64,000 nt of DNA, from the NCBI RefSeq assembly GCF_012273895.1, contig NC_052110.1, forward strand, positions 4,898,001 to 4,962,000. Direction: 5' to 3'. This document shows, piece by piece, positions 45,018-56,779 of this stretch. Position numbers and translations under genes: made by a program. Under the pieces are notes generated by a model that saw nothing but the letters and a program-made list of their open reading frames with translations, ran no database searches and had not been told where the DNA came from. Every line of letters starts with the position of its first letter. Positions within the stretch are counted from its first letter, which is position 1. This DNA is from Zerene cesonia (lineage: Eukaryota; Arthropoda; Insecta; Lepidoptera; Pieridae).

Positions 45018-46121
45018 TTGTTTAATCATTGCATGTCACTAAAGGTTTAGTGGTTTTAATGTGCGGTTTTATTTTATCAATATTCAGAGTATTTTTCAAA
45101 TTTGAAAATGTAGGTATTCATTTATCAAATCCTTACTCCGCTTTGATGGATATAGAATTAAATGCGTTAATAGCCACACTTTCTATATTCCTTTGTTTAC
45201 TGGACGTATTTTGGCGAGCAACGAGGCTGAGTCAATCAATTTTCTGGTTGCCTATAAATCATCTTAGCTGTCAGTCCTCGTTCGTGACGTGTCTAGCGAA
45301 AGAAGAATGTTCAGATTACTTACAGGCAATATTTTTTCGGCGTTGCAGGCATAGATAACACATAGGCTCAGAATATTTGGAGATGTATTTCAGACAACGT
45401 TGTCAAATATATTGGATTAGGGATTAGGTCTATATTTTCGTATTATTCGTCGAATGTTTGAAGATATTTTATTTTAGTGATGTAAGGACTTTGTGCATTC
45501 TAGATACATTACGATTTATAGCTACCGAACAATCGCCAATCAGTTAAGTCATGCCAACATAAATCATTTGCAAATATTTCTCGAAGCGTCCGGAGCAATC
45601 AGCGGCGGACCATTTGCTGTGGTGTTATTGTATATTTATTATCTTACGAGAATTTTCAATCATTTATCATTGAGACAAATTAAAGGAGACATTTGATACT
45701 CATAGAGCGCCTGAATGACGTTAGCTTTTCTTTAACATCCCCTCATTTGTATCATTGTTGTTGTTTGTTGGTCTTTAAAACACTATACTGTGATTTTCTG
45801 GAAAAACATGTCAGCTATTTAGCCCAAACTTGGCTAAGGCTTGTTTGATTGATGTGATTTTTTTTCTTTTTCTTTGTTGACAATTTATCCCTCATGTCTT
45901 GTGAGAGTGCCGATTTTCCGCTTGATCTCGCCCCGGTCGTGTGGAATCTTCTGTCTTAAAGGATAATAAGACAGATGATATGGAGAGTGGTAATGTATTA
46001 GGTATAGAATTTGAAGATCAGATCTGATATCTAATCCTAGAAAGTACATATTTTTTTGCGTATACTTTAAAAGGTTATTAGGTTATTGCTTACTTGCTTA
46101 CTTACGTAAATTTATTAACAA
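45018..46121. other. unique sequence, no gene supported
   Basis: A 109-codon frame at 45029-45358 (+) starts right after the retroposon A tail. Its peptide (FILSIFRVFFKF, LIATLSIFLCLLDVFWRA, LAKEECSDYLQAIFFRR) is hydrophobic with no recognised family. A 67-codon frame at 45493-45696 is also unrecognised. Both may be chance. Confidence 0.3.
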
Positions 46122-46291
46122 CTAACAGTTCGCCCCGGCTTCGTCCTTGGTATATATATAACCTATGTCATTCAGCGAAGTTGTAGCTATCTAATGGTGA
46201 ACGAATTTTTAAAATCAGCCCAGTAGTTTATGAGTTTATCCAGTACAAACAAATGAACAATTTTTTTTTCTCTTTATGATATTAGTGTAGA
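46122..46291 (-). mobile_element. family B Helitron-like element
   Basis: CTAACAGTTCGCCCCGGCTT at the left (tip CTAA instead of CTAG), AGCGAAGTTGTAGCTATC, AAAATCAGCCCAGTAGTTTA and TCTTTATGATATTAGTGTAGA at the right. About 170 bp. Confidence 0.8.
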
Positions 46292-49200
46292 TTTATTGTG
46301 ATAATAAATATGACAATTTTGAGTATGAAGAACAATCTTACGCGACAATATAATTTATAAAATGAATATATTAACCTTTATCATAATAACAATTTCCAAA
46401 AAACCTTACGTCTCCAAAAGGATAATATTTCGGGTATACGTCACATGGCGTGGCGCTTCATGCATTGGAAATTCAATTACTGATCGTTACTTTATTCAAT
46501 TATAGGGTCCACGTCTATCGTACAGTATAATAGACGAAAATGCTATTATAATATCGGCCCCACCTGAACTTTGGATGACGGTTTGTAGCGATATCGTAGT
46601 ATCCTCTTTGTTGTCGCTTGCTGAACTTTTAGTGAAAGATTTTGTTGTGTAGAACATCCAATATATCATCCTCGTCAAAATTGATATGCAACGATAACCG
46701 ACTGTAAGAAATGACTATGCATCATTTATTGGTCACCTTAACCTGTTTCCATTGACTTTATATATAGGTTTATATAAATGGTGTGTACGTATCCCGAGAT
46801 GATAGAAAGAGCAAAGGCAAGAAACGTACAGGCAATTAGGTCGATTGTTATAAGCTCTTAAGGGTGATATAAATCATAAGGTAATGCAACTGCCTACGTA
46901 GTGATAGGGTACAGTTACATAAAAATAATAACAAACAATGAATCATTATATCAACCACCTTCTTTATACTTTATTCATTTTCACACGCATTATTAACATT
47001 AAATTTAATGCCCCATTAAAATATTAATGGTGTTGAAAACCCGTTCACGGTGATTACTTACTTATTAATGGATCCCGTGCGTCATTTAAACCTTAAGAAT
47101 ATCTTGAGACAGCGCTGTACATTGCACTATTTGTTTTGTAAGTAAAAGCAAGAATGCTTATTTGACAAGCAATGTACGTCGTCCTTTGTTTTAGTGTTTA
47201 ACGATTTGCGCGAGTCGGGGTAGAAACCTCCCTCTTTACGTCTTACGCTAAAGTTATTAGCTAAGTACGTTAATCGGCTTATTTCACGCGCTTCAAACAT
47301 AATTCGGTTATAAATTCAAATTTTATAATTTACTTAATTTCACCCCTCAATGGCTTGTGTTATGTAATTGAAGTCAATTGGGACATGCAATAGGCATTGC
47401 AAAAGAAAATTTCTTACAGGAATTATTTGTTTCATAAGCGACAAGTCCAGTCAGTAACAAATAAATCACAAATATAATTCTTATTGAATAAACGCCTCAC
47501 ATGATTTCGCAATCAGGAAATTATTAATGACATAACAATTTTCATCAATCAAAGAAAAAGCAGTCATCGCATCATATTTCAATTACAATCCATATTATAA
47601 AAAAAATTGTTAATAAAATTTTGTTTTAAGAAATTAGAGTAGGTGTACTTAATACATTAGTAACTTCATATTTTGTTATCCGACATAGCGTTGTAATATT
47701 GTATCCGCCAGTAATTAAAAATGAAAAAAGTAAAAATAACTTGTATACGGAAATAGCTTTCACCAATACACAGTTATTTATCTTAAATCCCAACCTCAAA
47801 ACACTGGGATTCCCTGGGGATGGGCATTTCCAAATATCAGTAACTGGTGCTGATATGTGTTCCATTGAAACTGTTGTACTGCAACAGTAAATCTTACTAA
47901 TATTCGCAAGTTTAAACGTTATTCATACGAACAGAAGCAAAATAGAATTGCCAGGTGCTATCACCTGGCTATTAATAGATGAACAAATAAATAAAGAATT
48001 ATTTATCTTAAAATTATAACAAGAAGGTCGGTATTACAACGTCCACGTTGCTTATGGTAACAAATAGAAAAATGAATGTACAAGACAATAGAAAAGGCTA
48101 ACAACCAAATTATAAACGAAATGTGATATCTATCAATTCACTCCTGGACAGATTGATAGATCACATATCTAGGTAGTACGTGTCTGTCTGATCGAATCCG
48201 AATTTAGACGAATATGAGGAAAGAAGGTGTTATTTTATAATTGGTGTATATTTGAAAATTTTGCGGGTGACAGTTGCGGAGGTTATGTCTAGGATGGACG
48301 TACAAGATTAATCTCTTTGCGTGGGTATATGATGCTAGTAATTACACCATGTAAAGTTGATTATCTCGCCGAGGTGAATAACATAAATAACTTTGTTGTA
48401 ACGTATTTTGAATTTAGATTAGGTTTGGGCCCTATTTCCTAATTCGATTCTGGGTTAACTTTCTTATCAAATTTCATGTCCGTTTCAGTACTAAGTATTA
48501 ACTCGATTAATTTAAGAACACTTAATAATTGTCTTCAGAGTTCTCTTTATTTCAGTAAAATTCGATTGATTAAGTAGGTACATAAATTTGAATGAAGTAG
48601 CAAATACCTTTGTCTTCGAGTTTCTGTAACACTTATTCTTATTCCGTCATATAATCCAAGCGAGTCGAGTATAATTTAATCTATCTGCATACAGCGATTC
48701 AGGATAGAAAACAGAAATTTCTAGAAACACTTCCAATGTACTCTCCTATTAGGCAGATTACCTAGCCGCATTGATTTTAAGCGGATCAAAGATACAGAAC
48801 CATATCGGATCGTATGTCACGTATTTCTTGTACGTTTTCTTATTGCGTGCTCGAGGTGGAAACCAGTGGAAATTATTGCTATATTCCAAGTGAAAATTCC
48901 GTCAATCTTGGTTCTGCTATTACATCTAACTTCCTACCGTGAGCCACATCGTTAAATTCAGTTTTCAAGGCCCGTAGCTTTCTGCGGCTGGTATCGCTAG
49001 ATATTTATTGTATCCGTATTTTTAGGCATTTTACTTTGTTCAATGCAGCTATGTATTGAATCAAAACATGCATGTTGTTTGATAGCTTCTCGATTTTTCG
49101 GCAGCTATACATTTTTATGAATTTATTGTTTTGGGTATTGGGAAGTTGGTTTCGATTTTTAGTGTATTTGATTACGGCATTGTTTCGGTTGGTTTAATCG

Positions 49201-50214
49201 TAAATAGAATATTCATATTCGAGTTTCGGCTAACAGATAGACATTGAAACATTACCTAAAATTTTTCGACACTGAAGATTGATGTTTTTTTGTCCGAACT
49301 TCATAGAAATCAAACTTTCATGGATTTTCACCTCATATTGGACAATGATTACGCACCAATAAAATATAACAATAATCTTCATACAAATACAGTTTCATCA
49401 ATAAACATTGGTGACCTTCAATACATTAATAGGCTGGTTTATTCGAAATATTGGGAACTGCTACAGCCCATCTGGTTCCCAAAGGCGAGTGACCCGAGCT
49501 CTGAGTAACCTCTTGAGGAAACAACTGTTTAAAAATTTAATCCGCTCAATGTATTGATGGATTACTTTTTTCCACCGACTTCAAAAAAGGAGGTTTGTGT
49601 GATTTTTCAACTTGAAAATAATATCAGTGAATAGTCAGCTTTTTGTATAGGTATATATGTTTTTGGAATAAGATCTTTTAGAGATAAATTTAACAACGCA
49701 CTGTTACGACTAATCCAATTGAGATTTCTTGAATTCTTTCTCTATGTATAGATATTTGTAAAATAGATAAATTATTGATACTTATTCGTTAATGTTTAAC
49801 ATATAAAATACTTAAAAAGCACATTAAATTTTGATGACTTGAATAAACCAAACGGGTATCGAGCGATTATGAGAACTCCACGCGAGAGTTTCAGCAAAAA
49901 GCTAGTAGGAAATAAATTGTCGTTTCTTTCCTCGCTATTAAATATATTGTTAATGATAAAAGCCTTTTGTATTTCAATCTGCAGCATGAGCATAATTGGA
50001 TAAAATTGATTTAAGCCGGTCAAGCAATTCCATTCTGACAATACGTCTAAAGTAGATAATTTATGCTCATAATAACGCATTTTTTATATACATTATTATT
50101 AAATTTAATGAGTTCGAAAAGTAATTAAATTAAAAGGGAAAAGAATATAGGTGATAAATAATTTGGAACACTAGATTCTATGTGTCTCATTATAAAAGAA
50201 AGTCGTGTTAGTTA
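46292..50214. other. unique sequence, no gene supported
   Basis: About 3.9 kb with little repeat content. Frames at 46496, 47626, 47699, 49290 and 49796 show no domains. 47950-47969 is an exact 8-bp hairpin GCCAGGTG-CTAT-CACCTGGC. 46980-47300 is somewhat GC-richer and repeat-free. 49574-49600 carries the CCGACTTCAAAAAAGGAGG repeat core, and 49860-49907 ends in AAAAAGCTAGT, a probable Helitron 3' tip remnant. Confidence 0.35.
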
Positions 50215-50345
50215 GACTATTTGTAACCTAAGAACGGCTAAATGGATTTACACGAAATTTGGTATTGCGATAGTCTGAAACCGTTTATCTACCATGGGGA
50301 CATAACATGGTATATAAACGGGAACTATGCGGCGAAATTCCGAGG
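50215..50345 (+). repeat. dispersed repeat fragment
   Basis: AAGAACGGCTAAATGGATTT, ACACGAAATTTGGTATTGCG and AACGGGAACTATGCGGCGAA form a phrase order I associate with lepidopteran nonautonomous elements ('aacggctgaaccgatt...gaaatttggt'). The open frame 50242-50430 (+) crosses it and is not a gene call. Confidence 0.4.
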
Positions 50346-51479
50346 CTTGATGTGGTCCCTAGAACAGCTAGTGTTAGATAAAATGTACTTTAGGGAAATG
50401 TGGGTAGAAGATTTGTATGGAAAAAGCTAGAAAATATTCGTAATCCAACCTTTAAAGGGTGCTATTAGTATAGCATTACACCCTTTATGTCCATGCAACA
50501 TGTTGGGTGGAACATATGCCAGTTTCCTGGTACACTTCTATTATTTTTAGTGCTATTTTTTACATCATTGTTATATTTTTGCTGACTGTTTGTTTTCTTC
50601 CGAACATACCCGTGATAAACTAACCAATTAGAAAGTTTTTCTAAAAATCAGTTTTCTAATACACACACGCACAGTATTTCGATGTTCACGAAATTTAAAA
50701 GTTAATGCTTTTATCAGTAAGTACCTAAAATCTATAGTATATACTCAAAATCTACAATGTAATTTTTTAACTAAATCGAGCATGAACATCTATATGCTCA
50801 CTTTACTACGCCAAATATTCAGCTAACATAACAGGGATTAAAAGCGTAGCATTTCTTTTAAATATCCTTTGAATCAAGCTTGTAGATTTGCATGTTAAAT
50901 TGTCCCAGTTACGTGTCGTTAACGATGGCCACTAGCAATCAGGGCATAGCAAAAACAAAACATTAACCGTACTCTGTTAAACTGGCGGATTCGGGTACTT
51001 ACGGAGTCTTTCCAGATAGTTCTAGAACATTGTTGCGTAAGGAACGCTATTTAAAAACGTATTATGAAACTATTGTACAAGACAAAGCTTGTTTCTAGAT
51101 TATTCAGGAATAAGCAGTTTACCACATTTTGGCAAGGGTTCACTGTACAAAATGTATAAAATATGATTTAGATGCTAACGTAGCTCTTATATATGTAAAG
51201 AGTAAAAAGCTTATATTACTTTATCTTTTTCTTGTTAAAATGCCTCTCACACATCCTATCCGAACGATAAATTTAATTTAAAATAACACCAATTAAATTG
51301 TGCTAATAATTATTAAAATCACACAATACCAAACTCAATGTCTTATATCATATTTAATGATCCAGCTAACATTATCATTCCACAATAATTCGAAAGAAAC
51401 TCGGAGACGCAGAAGTATGTACAGTAATCTCATCTCTAACGTGCACCATGCATTTAAATTCCATCTAAGCCAAGTCCGT
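50346..51479. other. unique sequence, no gene
   Basis: 50454-50487 forms an inverted pair AAAGGGTG...CACCCTTT with an inner CTAT/ATAG. Nothing else. Confidence 0.35.
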
Positions 51480-51725
51480 TAATTATTTGCGAGCTAAAAT
51501 TGCGCTACTTGTGCAACAAGGCTGCCTGCTAAAAGAAATGACAATGGCGTACAAAATTTTAATATGCACCTCATTTGCTGGGTAGGTGAGGGCTCTTTCT
51601 TCTCCCGCGTAAAAAATTCAAACGGTAATTGTTATGCTTGACCGGCTTTGCGAAATGCGTTCGCTGCGCATTGGGCACGACCTGGGAAGGGACACTTCAG
51701 AGGCAGTTGCTTAAGAACTGCTCAT
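51480..51725. promoter_or_regulatory. possible conserved noncoding block
   Basis: Repeat-free, GC-balanced stretch (TTGCGAGCTAAAATTGCGC, GGGTAGGTGAGGGCTCTTTC, GTTCGCTGCGCATTGGGCAC) in an AT-rich setting. Inferred only from composition. Confidence 0.2.
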
Positions 51726-52923
51726 TCAATACTAGACTGTGTTTAAGAAAATCTTGCCACCATATAGTCTACCTATCGTTGTGTTTTGATGTTTTGACGT
51801 AGACGTCTGGTTCTGAACTAATGTTACTATACATAGTATATGAGAAGGCAACATAGGTCGGTCAGTTAAACACTGGTCGAGGATCCTTCCTAGTTCGCTA
51901 GAAGAATCTTTTCTCAAAAACAACAACAACAAACAGTAATAATGTTGTAGTGAGTTACGTGAATTATGTTACAGAGTCTCAAGATGTACTTTTCTCATTA
52001 TAATTCCATCAAAAATATTACTGTGCATATTTTGATATTGAATAAACTCGATTTTGTCAGTAGGTAACAACAGTTCCTACCATATGCCTAAAATATGTTA
52101 CAAAAGTATCGTAAATTATTTGTTTAAACTTTCCATTGATAAAGCGTTATAGTTTGGAAGTGTTAAATGACCTAATAAGATCGGAACTATAGCTTCTAAT
52201 TGACAGGAGAAACCGGTGACCTAGAAACGATGGTTCCTAGAAGTTGTTTTGAATATCTTTAATTCTATGTGATTTGATATTCGGTATAGATATGACCTTC
52301 AAGACACACAGTAACTCTTTATCTAGTATATCGCCAATTTAATATGCTAGGAAAGCTCTTCGAGCTGGACACTGATACTTCATAAAATTACAAAACAGTT
52401 TCATTTTAAACATTGAGTTGATAAACCTTCGAATATTGTTCCGTTATAAATTTAAATATATTATGTCTGTAATGTAAACTTGACGATAGAAATATTTATT
52501 ATCTAATCTACCAGTTTCCAGAATGTTCTAGAATTAATTTTCAAAAGACCCCCAACCCTTCACAAATACATCCTAGCATAATTTTCATAGAAGTTTAATT
52601 CCTTGGCGCTTTTCCAGTATCCAGAAACATTATAGAATTGAAGTCGTTAGTCATATTAGACTAAGAAATTATGAATTTTTGCGTGAAAAAGTTTCGTTGA
52701 AATATGGTTTCGTGAAAACAAAGCAACTTGGCCCATAAAACATAGATTTGAAGGCGCGAAGATTTAAACAGTGCAGTTATCGCTTTAATTTTTAAAGAAT
52801 AGTAAAAGGTCCTTTTATCGCATCTGTGACTTAATATATGAGACTTGTGTCCGCTTCCTTGTTTCATAATACATTAATGGATTTATGCATATCATAAACA
52901 GTGGTATTATACAGCTATTATAT
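51726..52923. other. unique AT-rich sequence, no gene
   Basis: Frames at 51732-51932 and 52661-52867 (both -) have no domains. Confidence 0.35.
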
Positions 52924-53138
52924 GGCTTTGCGCCCGCGGCTTCGCCCGCCTTGTCAAGGTTTGGTTGCTAGGTTTTCACCCATATAGTTCTCGTTTCCGT
53001 TTGATTTCCGGGATAAATAGTAGGTCTCCAGGAGAGTCCGTCTCAGGTCTCAAACTGTACCAGATTTCATCCAAATTGGTTTAGTAGTTTAGACGTTAAG
53101 ATGAAACACAGAGTTACTTTCGCAATTAATATTAGCAG
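52924..53138 (-). mobile_element. Helitron-like dispersed repeat, related to family C
   Basis: TTGCGCCCGCGGCTTCGCCC at the left looks like the complement of the GGGCGAAGCCGCGGGC hairpin in family C. Then TCCGTTTGATTTCCGGGAT, TCTCAAACTGTACCAGATTT, AAATTGGTTTAGTAGTTTAG and AATTAATATTAGCAGATA. The CTAG tip is not present. Confidence 0.55.
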
Positions 53139-53511
53139 ATATTTTAAAGAAGAAATAATCGCAGCTGTCATTTACATTAAATGTCATTACTAACACACAT
53201 TTTTCGCAACGGAGATGTCACCATAAATTATCTGAGATATTCGACGACATTAATTTATTTAATTACAAGTATGTTATTCAATGACTTAAACTTGAATTAT
53301 GTTTTTTCCAGGAATGGGCTATTTTACTAAAATCATTTAATTTATATCTCAGTAAATCATCACAATTATCTGATAATCTGAAAGGATTTTAATGTATTTG
53401 TTTATCATTACAATAAAACTGTTTCCCATCCATATCTGGTAATCGTATTCTTACCGCTTGATTAGAAACCTGGATTATCAAAAGCTCACAATTTATTTTC
53501 TTTGTTCGCAG
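53139..53511. other. AT-rich sequence ending in a strong acceptor
   Basis: GAATTATGTTTTTTCCAG ends at about 53312 without a useful donor downstream. ATTTATTTTCTTTGTTCGCAG ends at 53511 and is the acceptor of the next feature. Confidence 0.35.
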
Positions 53512-53594
53512 GTAAACAGCTATCTTGAAGACGGAACTCTTACAAGCCTGAATGATTATGTCGTTTATTTTCGCCTCGGATATAGATATATTTT
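53512..53594 (+). other. candidate 83-nt small exon or recursive-splice exon
   Basis: The tract TTATTTTCTTTGTTCGCAG is followed by GTAAACAG, and a strong donor GTAAGTAAA begins at 53595. Frame 0 is fully open: VNSYLEDGTLTSLNDYVV then YFRLGYRYI. The frame continuing from the 54-nt candidate at 35105 gives only GKQLS and then TGA (53526-53528). So either it is not directly joined to that exon, or it would be a terminal exon, or it is a ratchet-type exon whose inclusion brings a stop codon. A Lep1 fragment starts 13 bases after the exon end, just inside the donor-side intron. Confidence 0.4.
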
Positions 53595-53606
53595 GTAAGT
53601 AAAATA

Positions 53607-53715
53607 TCCTTCCTACTCAATATTATAAATGCGAAAGTTTGTAAGGATATGTGTGTGTTTATTGCTATTTCACGCAAAAACTACTCAACCGATTGCAATG
53701 AAATTTGGTTCGTAC
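53607..53715 (+). mobile_element. Lep1-type Helitron-like element, 3' half lost
   Basis: A|TCCTTCCTACTCAATATTA start (a short extra TCCT unit), then GCGAAAGTTTGTAAGGATAT and ACTACTCAACCGATTGCAAT, stopping at GAAATTTGGTTCGTAC. 3' hairpin and tip absent. Confidence 0.88.
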
Positions 53716-53835
53716 TCAGTCAGCTCAGTTGCCCGCTATTACATTAAATAAAAAACTCAATGATGCAATGTTGAAGAAAATCTAATCACGCATTTATTAT
53801 ATTAACATATTATTGTAAACAGTCCGTAGATTGCA
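53716..53835. other. short unique stretch
   Basis: Nothing recognised. Confidence 0.35.
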
Positions 53836-54010
53836 TTCAAAGGTCCACGCCCCAAGCGGTGTTGCAAGAAAATGCAATTACGCGTCAATGTTGCCAATTT
53901 CCTATCGACTCATTGTATGAGCTTGGGGGCATTTAACGCCCCAAATTAGGGGCCTAGCTGACCCCACGTGGGGCTAAGTATTACGCACCCTAATAAAAGC
54001 GTAATCCTTT
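53836..54010. promoter_or_regulatory. GC-rich block with a CCCCACGTGGGG palindrome
   Basis: Contains the perfect 12-bp palindrome CCCCACGTGGGG (53962-53973), an extended E-box (CACGTG), and next to it GGGGCATTTAACGCCCC, AAATTAGGGGCCTAGC and GTATTACGCACCC. Repeat-free and distinct from its AT-rich flanks. CACGTG is a binding core for bHLH and bHLH-PAS proteins; whether it is used is unknown. Confidence 0.3.
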
Positions 54011-54146
54011 TGTCCCATAAAATTCGGAATTAGGTTCGTTAAATAGGAAAGAAGTATTAGCAAAATCGAATCAACGACCCTATTTAAAACAGAACTTTGA
54101 TTTAGTGTTTTCGTGTGTTTGATTTTACGCGAGTATTATACATTTA

Positions 54147-54258
54147 GAAATTAAAAAGAGGCGGTGGAGACCACGCTCGCTGTAAAGTGTTCGAAACGTC
54201 GGGTTAAAAATATAATGAATAAATCGCGTTTAAAATCCGTTAAAAAGTTTTTAATTTC
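54147..54258. mobile_element. fold-back MITE-like element, one arm truncated
   Basis: Ends GAAATTAAAAA and TTTTTAATTTC are inverted. The interior holds CCACGCTCGCTGTAAAGTGT, TCGAAACGTCGGGTTAAA and ATAAATCGCGTTTAAAATCC. It is the same family as 35718-35869, with the interior inverted relative to the retained long arm. Flanked by TA on both sides. Confidence 0.7.
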
Positions 54259-54617
54259 TAGAACTTTGATTTGTTTATATTTTTATTTATGTTTGAAGTT
54301 TCTCGACCGCATTGTTAATTTAACAATGCTAGGTTTTTCTCACAACTGTATCTGACATAGCCGAAGTTTTTTATTGTTACACAGTATTTTATTTTATTGG
54401 TTTCCAATGCACATAATATCAGCAGTAATCAATGTATAGGGAATATTGTTCTATGTATAAATCTATTCTTTGTATACACAAATTATCTAGTGCACAAGGT
54501 GAACTAAACAAATAGTCTAAAACTAGAAAAAAATGATTACAACAAAATTACGGAAACTAAATTAGCAGAAAACAGTGGTGCGCAGAGCTGCAAGTACTAA
54601 GCGACGAATATTAGTAA
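54259..54617. other. AT-rich sequence
   Basis: Nothing recognised. Confidence 0.35.
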
Positions 54618-54793
54618 CTAGCAGTTCGCCCCGGCTTCGCCCATGGTAGGTACATATATAGCCTATGTCAATCAGCGAAGTTGCAGCTTTCTAATGGCGA
54701 AAGAATTTTTTAAATCGGTCTAGTAGTTTCGGAGCCTATTCATTTCAAACAAACAAACAAAAAAATCAAACCTTTCCTCTTTATAATGTTAGA
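54618..54793 (-). mobile_element. family B Helitron-like element, full length
   Basis: CTAGCAGTTCGCCCCGGCTT at the left (3' tip with the GGCGAAGCC mini-hairpin on the minus strand), TCAGCGAAGTTGCAGCTTTC, AAATCGGTCTAGTAGTTTCG and CCTCTTTATAATGTTAGAA at the right. Confidence 0.82.
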
Positions 54794-54844
54794 ATAAGAA
54801 TAGAAGACAAATGTTTAAAAAACAATAGTGGACTATATTATTTA

Positions 54845-55003
54845 CTAGTGGTCCGCCCTGGCTTCGACTGTGGTACATATATAGCCAATAGCCTTCCTCA
54901 ATAAATGGGCTATCTAATACTGAAAGAATTTTTGAAATCGGACTAGTAGTTCCTGTGATTAGTGCGTTCAAACAAACAAACTCTTCAAGTTTCTAATATC
55001 AGT
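54845..55003 (-). mobile_element. family B Helitron-like element, second copy in tandem orientation
   Basis: CTAGTGGTCCGCCCTGGCTT at the left, AATGGGCTATCTAATACTG, AAATCGGACTAGTAGTTCCT and CAAACTCTTCAAGTTTCTAA at the right. Same orientation as 54618-54793, 51 bases apart, but a different subfamily (GGGCTATCTAA instead of GCAGCTTTCTAA). Confidence 0.75.
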
Positions 55004-55314
55004 AACATTTTATTTTCAAAATCGAGTCGATGATTGTCAAACGCTATTTCATTGGGGCGAGCATATGCCATTAACGGCGTCACGGTGTGATGCCAACTAC
55101 TTATTAGCTCCACCCCTAGCTGTATGAGGGAGATTTCCATTAATTTCTGAATGAACAAAATTATTTACATGACAAACGTGCAATTTATGTCAGAACAAAT
55201 GAAGCAATTTTGCGCAAATTACATATCGTATAATAATTACGTTTTCAGGGCAATGCTGTTTGTAAAATAATTCGTAAATCGTATATTCATTATTGCATAT
55301 ATCTTAGATAATTC
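55004..55314. other. unique sequence
   Basis: Nothing recognised. Confidence 0.35.
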
Positions 55315-55378
55315 ATAGCAGGCCTGTGACCTTGTAGTTGGAATATAATAAACTGAAGATGATGATGATGATAATGAT
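55315..55378 (+). repeat. SINE/RTE tail with (GAT)n
   Basis: AGCAGGCCTGTGACCTTGTA, TTGGAATATAATAAACTGAA and then GATGATGATGATGATAATGAT. The GAT-repeat end is the typical 3' tail of the SINE/RTE group. Confidence 0.65.
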
Positions 55379-55750
55379 CTTGTCAATTCGACTGTTTTTG
55401 TTTTTTTCTTTGTAACTTTTTACTGTGAACCTATTATTAATGTTTTTTTTTATTATTTTGAAACTGGTGCCTCCTATGTGGTTCTTCTAAAATTTGGTCC
55501 ACTTCTCATGATTTGAGAGCTCCTTAGATTTGCTTTAAAAATAACTTAATTATCTACATGCTTAACTTAAAGGCATTCTCCCTCATATTTTTAATCGACT
55601 TCGCTACCTTTATACTCAATCTATTATTTACTATAACCAGTTTATTCCATACCGCAAAACATATATTTTCCATAAAATTTCCGGCCATTAACGCAACTAG
55701 AAATATTTATGTAATAACCGTTCCTTTATTCCTCGCATCAATACTTTTTA
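55379..55750. other. AT-rich unique sequence
   Basis: The 76-codon frame at 55558-55788 (+) is hydrophobic and AT-driven, and runs into the next repeat. No gene call. Confidence 0.3.
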
Positions 55751-55867
55751 AAACCCTTTCCAATTTGAAGTCGGCAATCCATTTGTAGAGGCGTAAGGTC
55801 TGCAATCGACCTTACGCCTCTCCATGGGCGGTGGTAGCGCTTGCCGCTTGACGATGACATAAAAAAA
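55751..55867 (+). mobile_element. poly(A) retroposon 3' end
   Basis: AACCCTTTCCAATTTGAAGT, CGGCAATCCATTTGTAGAGG, a perfect 14-bp stem-loop (55787-55800 with 55808-55821, loop TGCAATC), CATGGGCGGTGGTAGCGCTT, GACGATGACATAAAAAAA. Same family as 21727-22072; 5'-truncated. The conserved stem-loop may be the recognition hairpin of the mobilising LINE. Confidence 0.8.
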
Positions 55868-56306
55868 TGGAAGATAAGTGCGGAACAACCAACGTGAAGA
55901 TACATATTATATACAACGTGAAGATATGCAAGAACCAAAGGGAAATTTAGCGAATGCCGCTCGACACGCCACCGGCAACATTAATATCGGCTTATTAAGT
56001 GCTTTTCACACGGATTTACATATCTGAAGTTGCATAAAAATTAGATTTGGTTAGTATGAGTCATGTGGGATGATATTTCTTTCGACACGCTAACGCCAAC
56101 GCATGGCTGGAAAGTACGAAGTGCTTTGTATCAAATGCATGATTGTCACGAAGGTTTTATGCGAAGAATTGTTAAAAATCTCACGATTTTTAGTTAAATG
56201 AAAGTCTCCACTCATAAATTATAACTCATTAGCCATTTATAAGCTTAGGCTTTTGAAACTATTCAATATATTGAAATGTTTCATGTCATAGTAATTTGAG
56301 ATTATG
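55868..56306. other. unique sequence
   Basis: GTGAAGATA is repeated (ACGTGAAGATACATATTATATACAACGTGAAGATATG region at 55890-55930). No gene. Confidence 0.35.
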
Positions 56307-56476
56307 TCTACTCTAACAGTATAAAGAGGAAACATTTGTATTTTCGTATGTTTATAACGCTTTCACGCAAAAACTGCTTGACCGATATCAAATCGTTCAC
56401 CATTGGAAAACTGCAGGTTCACTGCGACAGAGACTATTTTGTACCTACTACAGGCGAAGCCAGGTTGAACTGCTAG
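56307..56476 (+). mobile_element. family B Helitron-like element, both tips
   Basis: TCTACTCTAACAGTATAAAG at the start and GGCGAAGCCAGGTTGAACTG followed by CTAG|T at the end. The internal ACGCTTTCACGCAAAAACTG is a Lep1-like phrase, so families A and B share motifs. Confidence 0.8.
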
Positions 56477-56779
56477 TTGTAAATATTTTTAAAACCTTAC
56501 GCAATCTAGAACCAGCATTCTTATCCCTTATTAAAACTGAACGCCAAGCACAAGTTCTTAAACAAACAAATTAATCTGCATATTCTTAAGATAATGCGAA
56601 GTTAGTCATAATCTTTTTGCTTGCTATCAGCTTAACTCTTGTTAGGAGTAAAAGCATTATTGGAAATTACTTTCTTGCTTCTAATATTTTTCATTTAAAC
56701 ATTGCGTTGGCGGAACGAACTAATATGTTTGAAATTTTGATAATAATGGAATGCATAATAATCATATTAATATTTTTGG
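56477..56779. other. AT-rich unique sequence
   Basis: Nothing recognised. Confidence 0.35.

Noticed and set aside
45029..45358. 109-codon plus-strand frame as a membrane protein gene
   Set aside because: The hydrophobicity follows from T-rich codons; it starts directly behind a retroposon tail and has no recognisable family.
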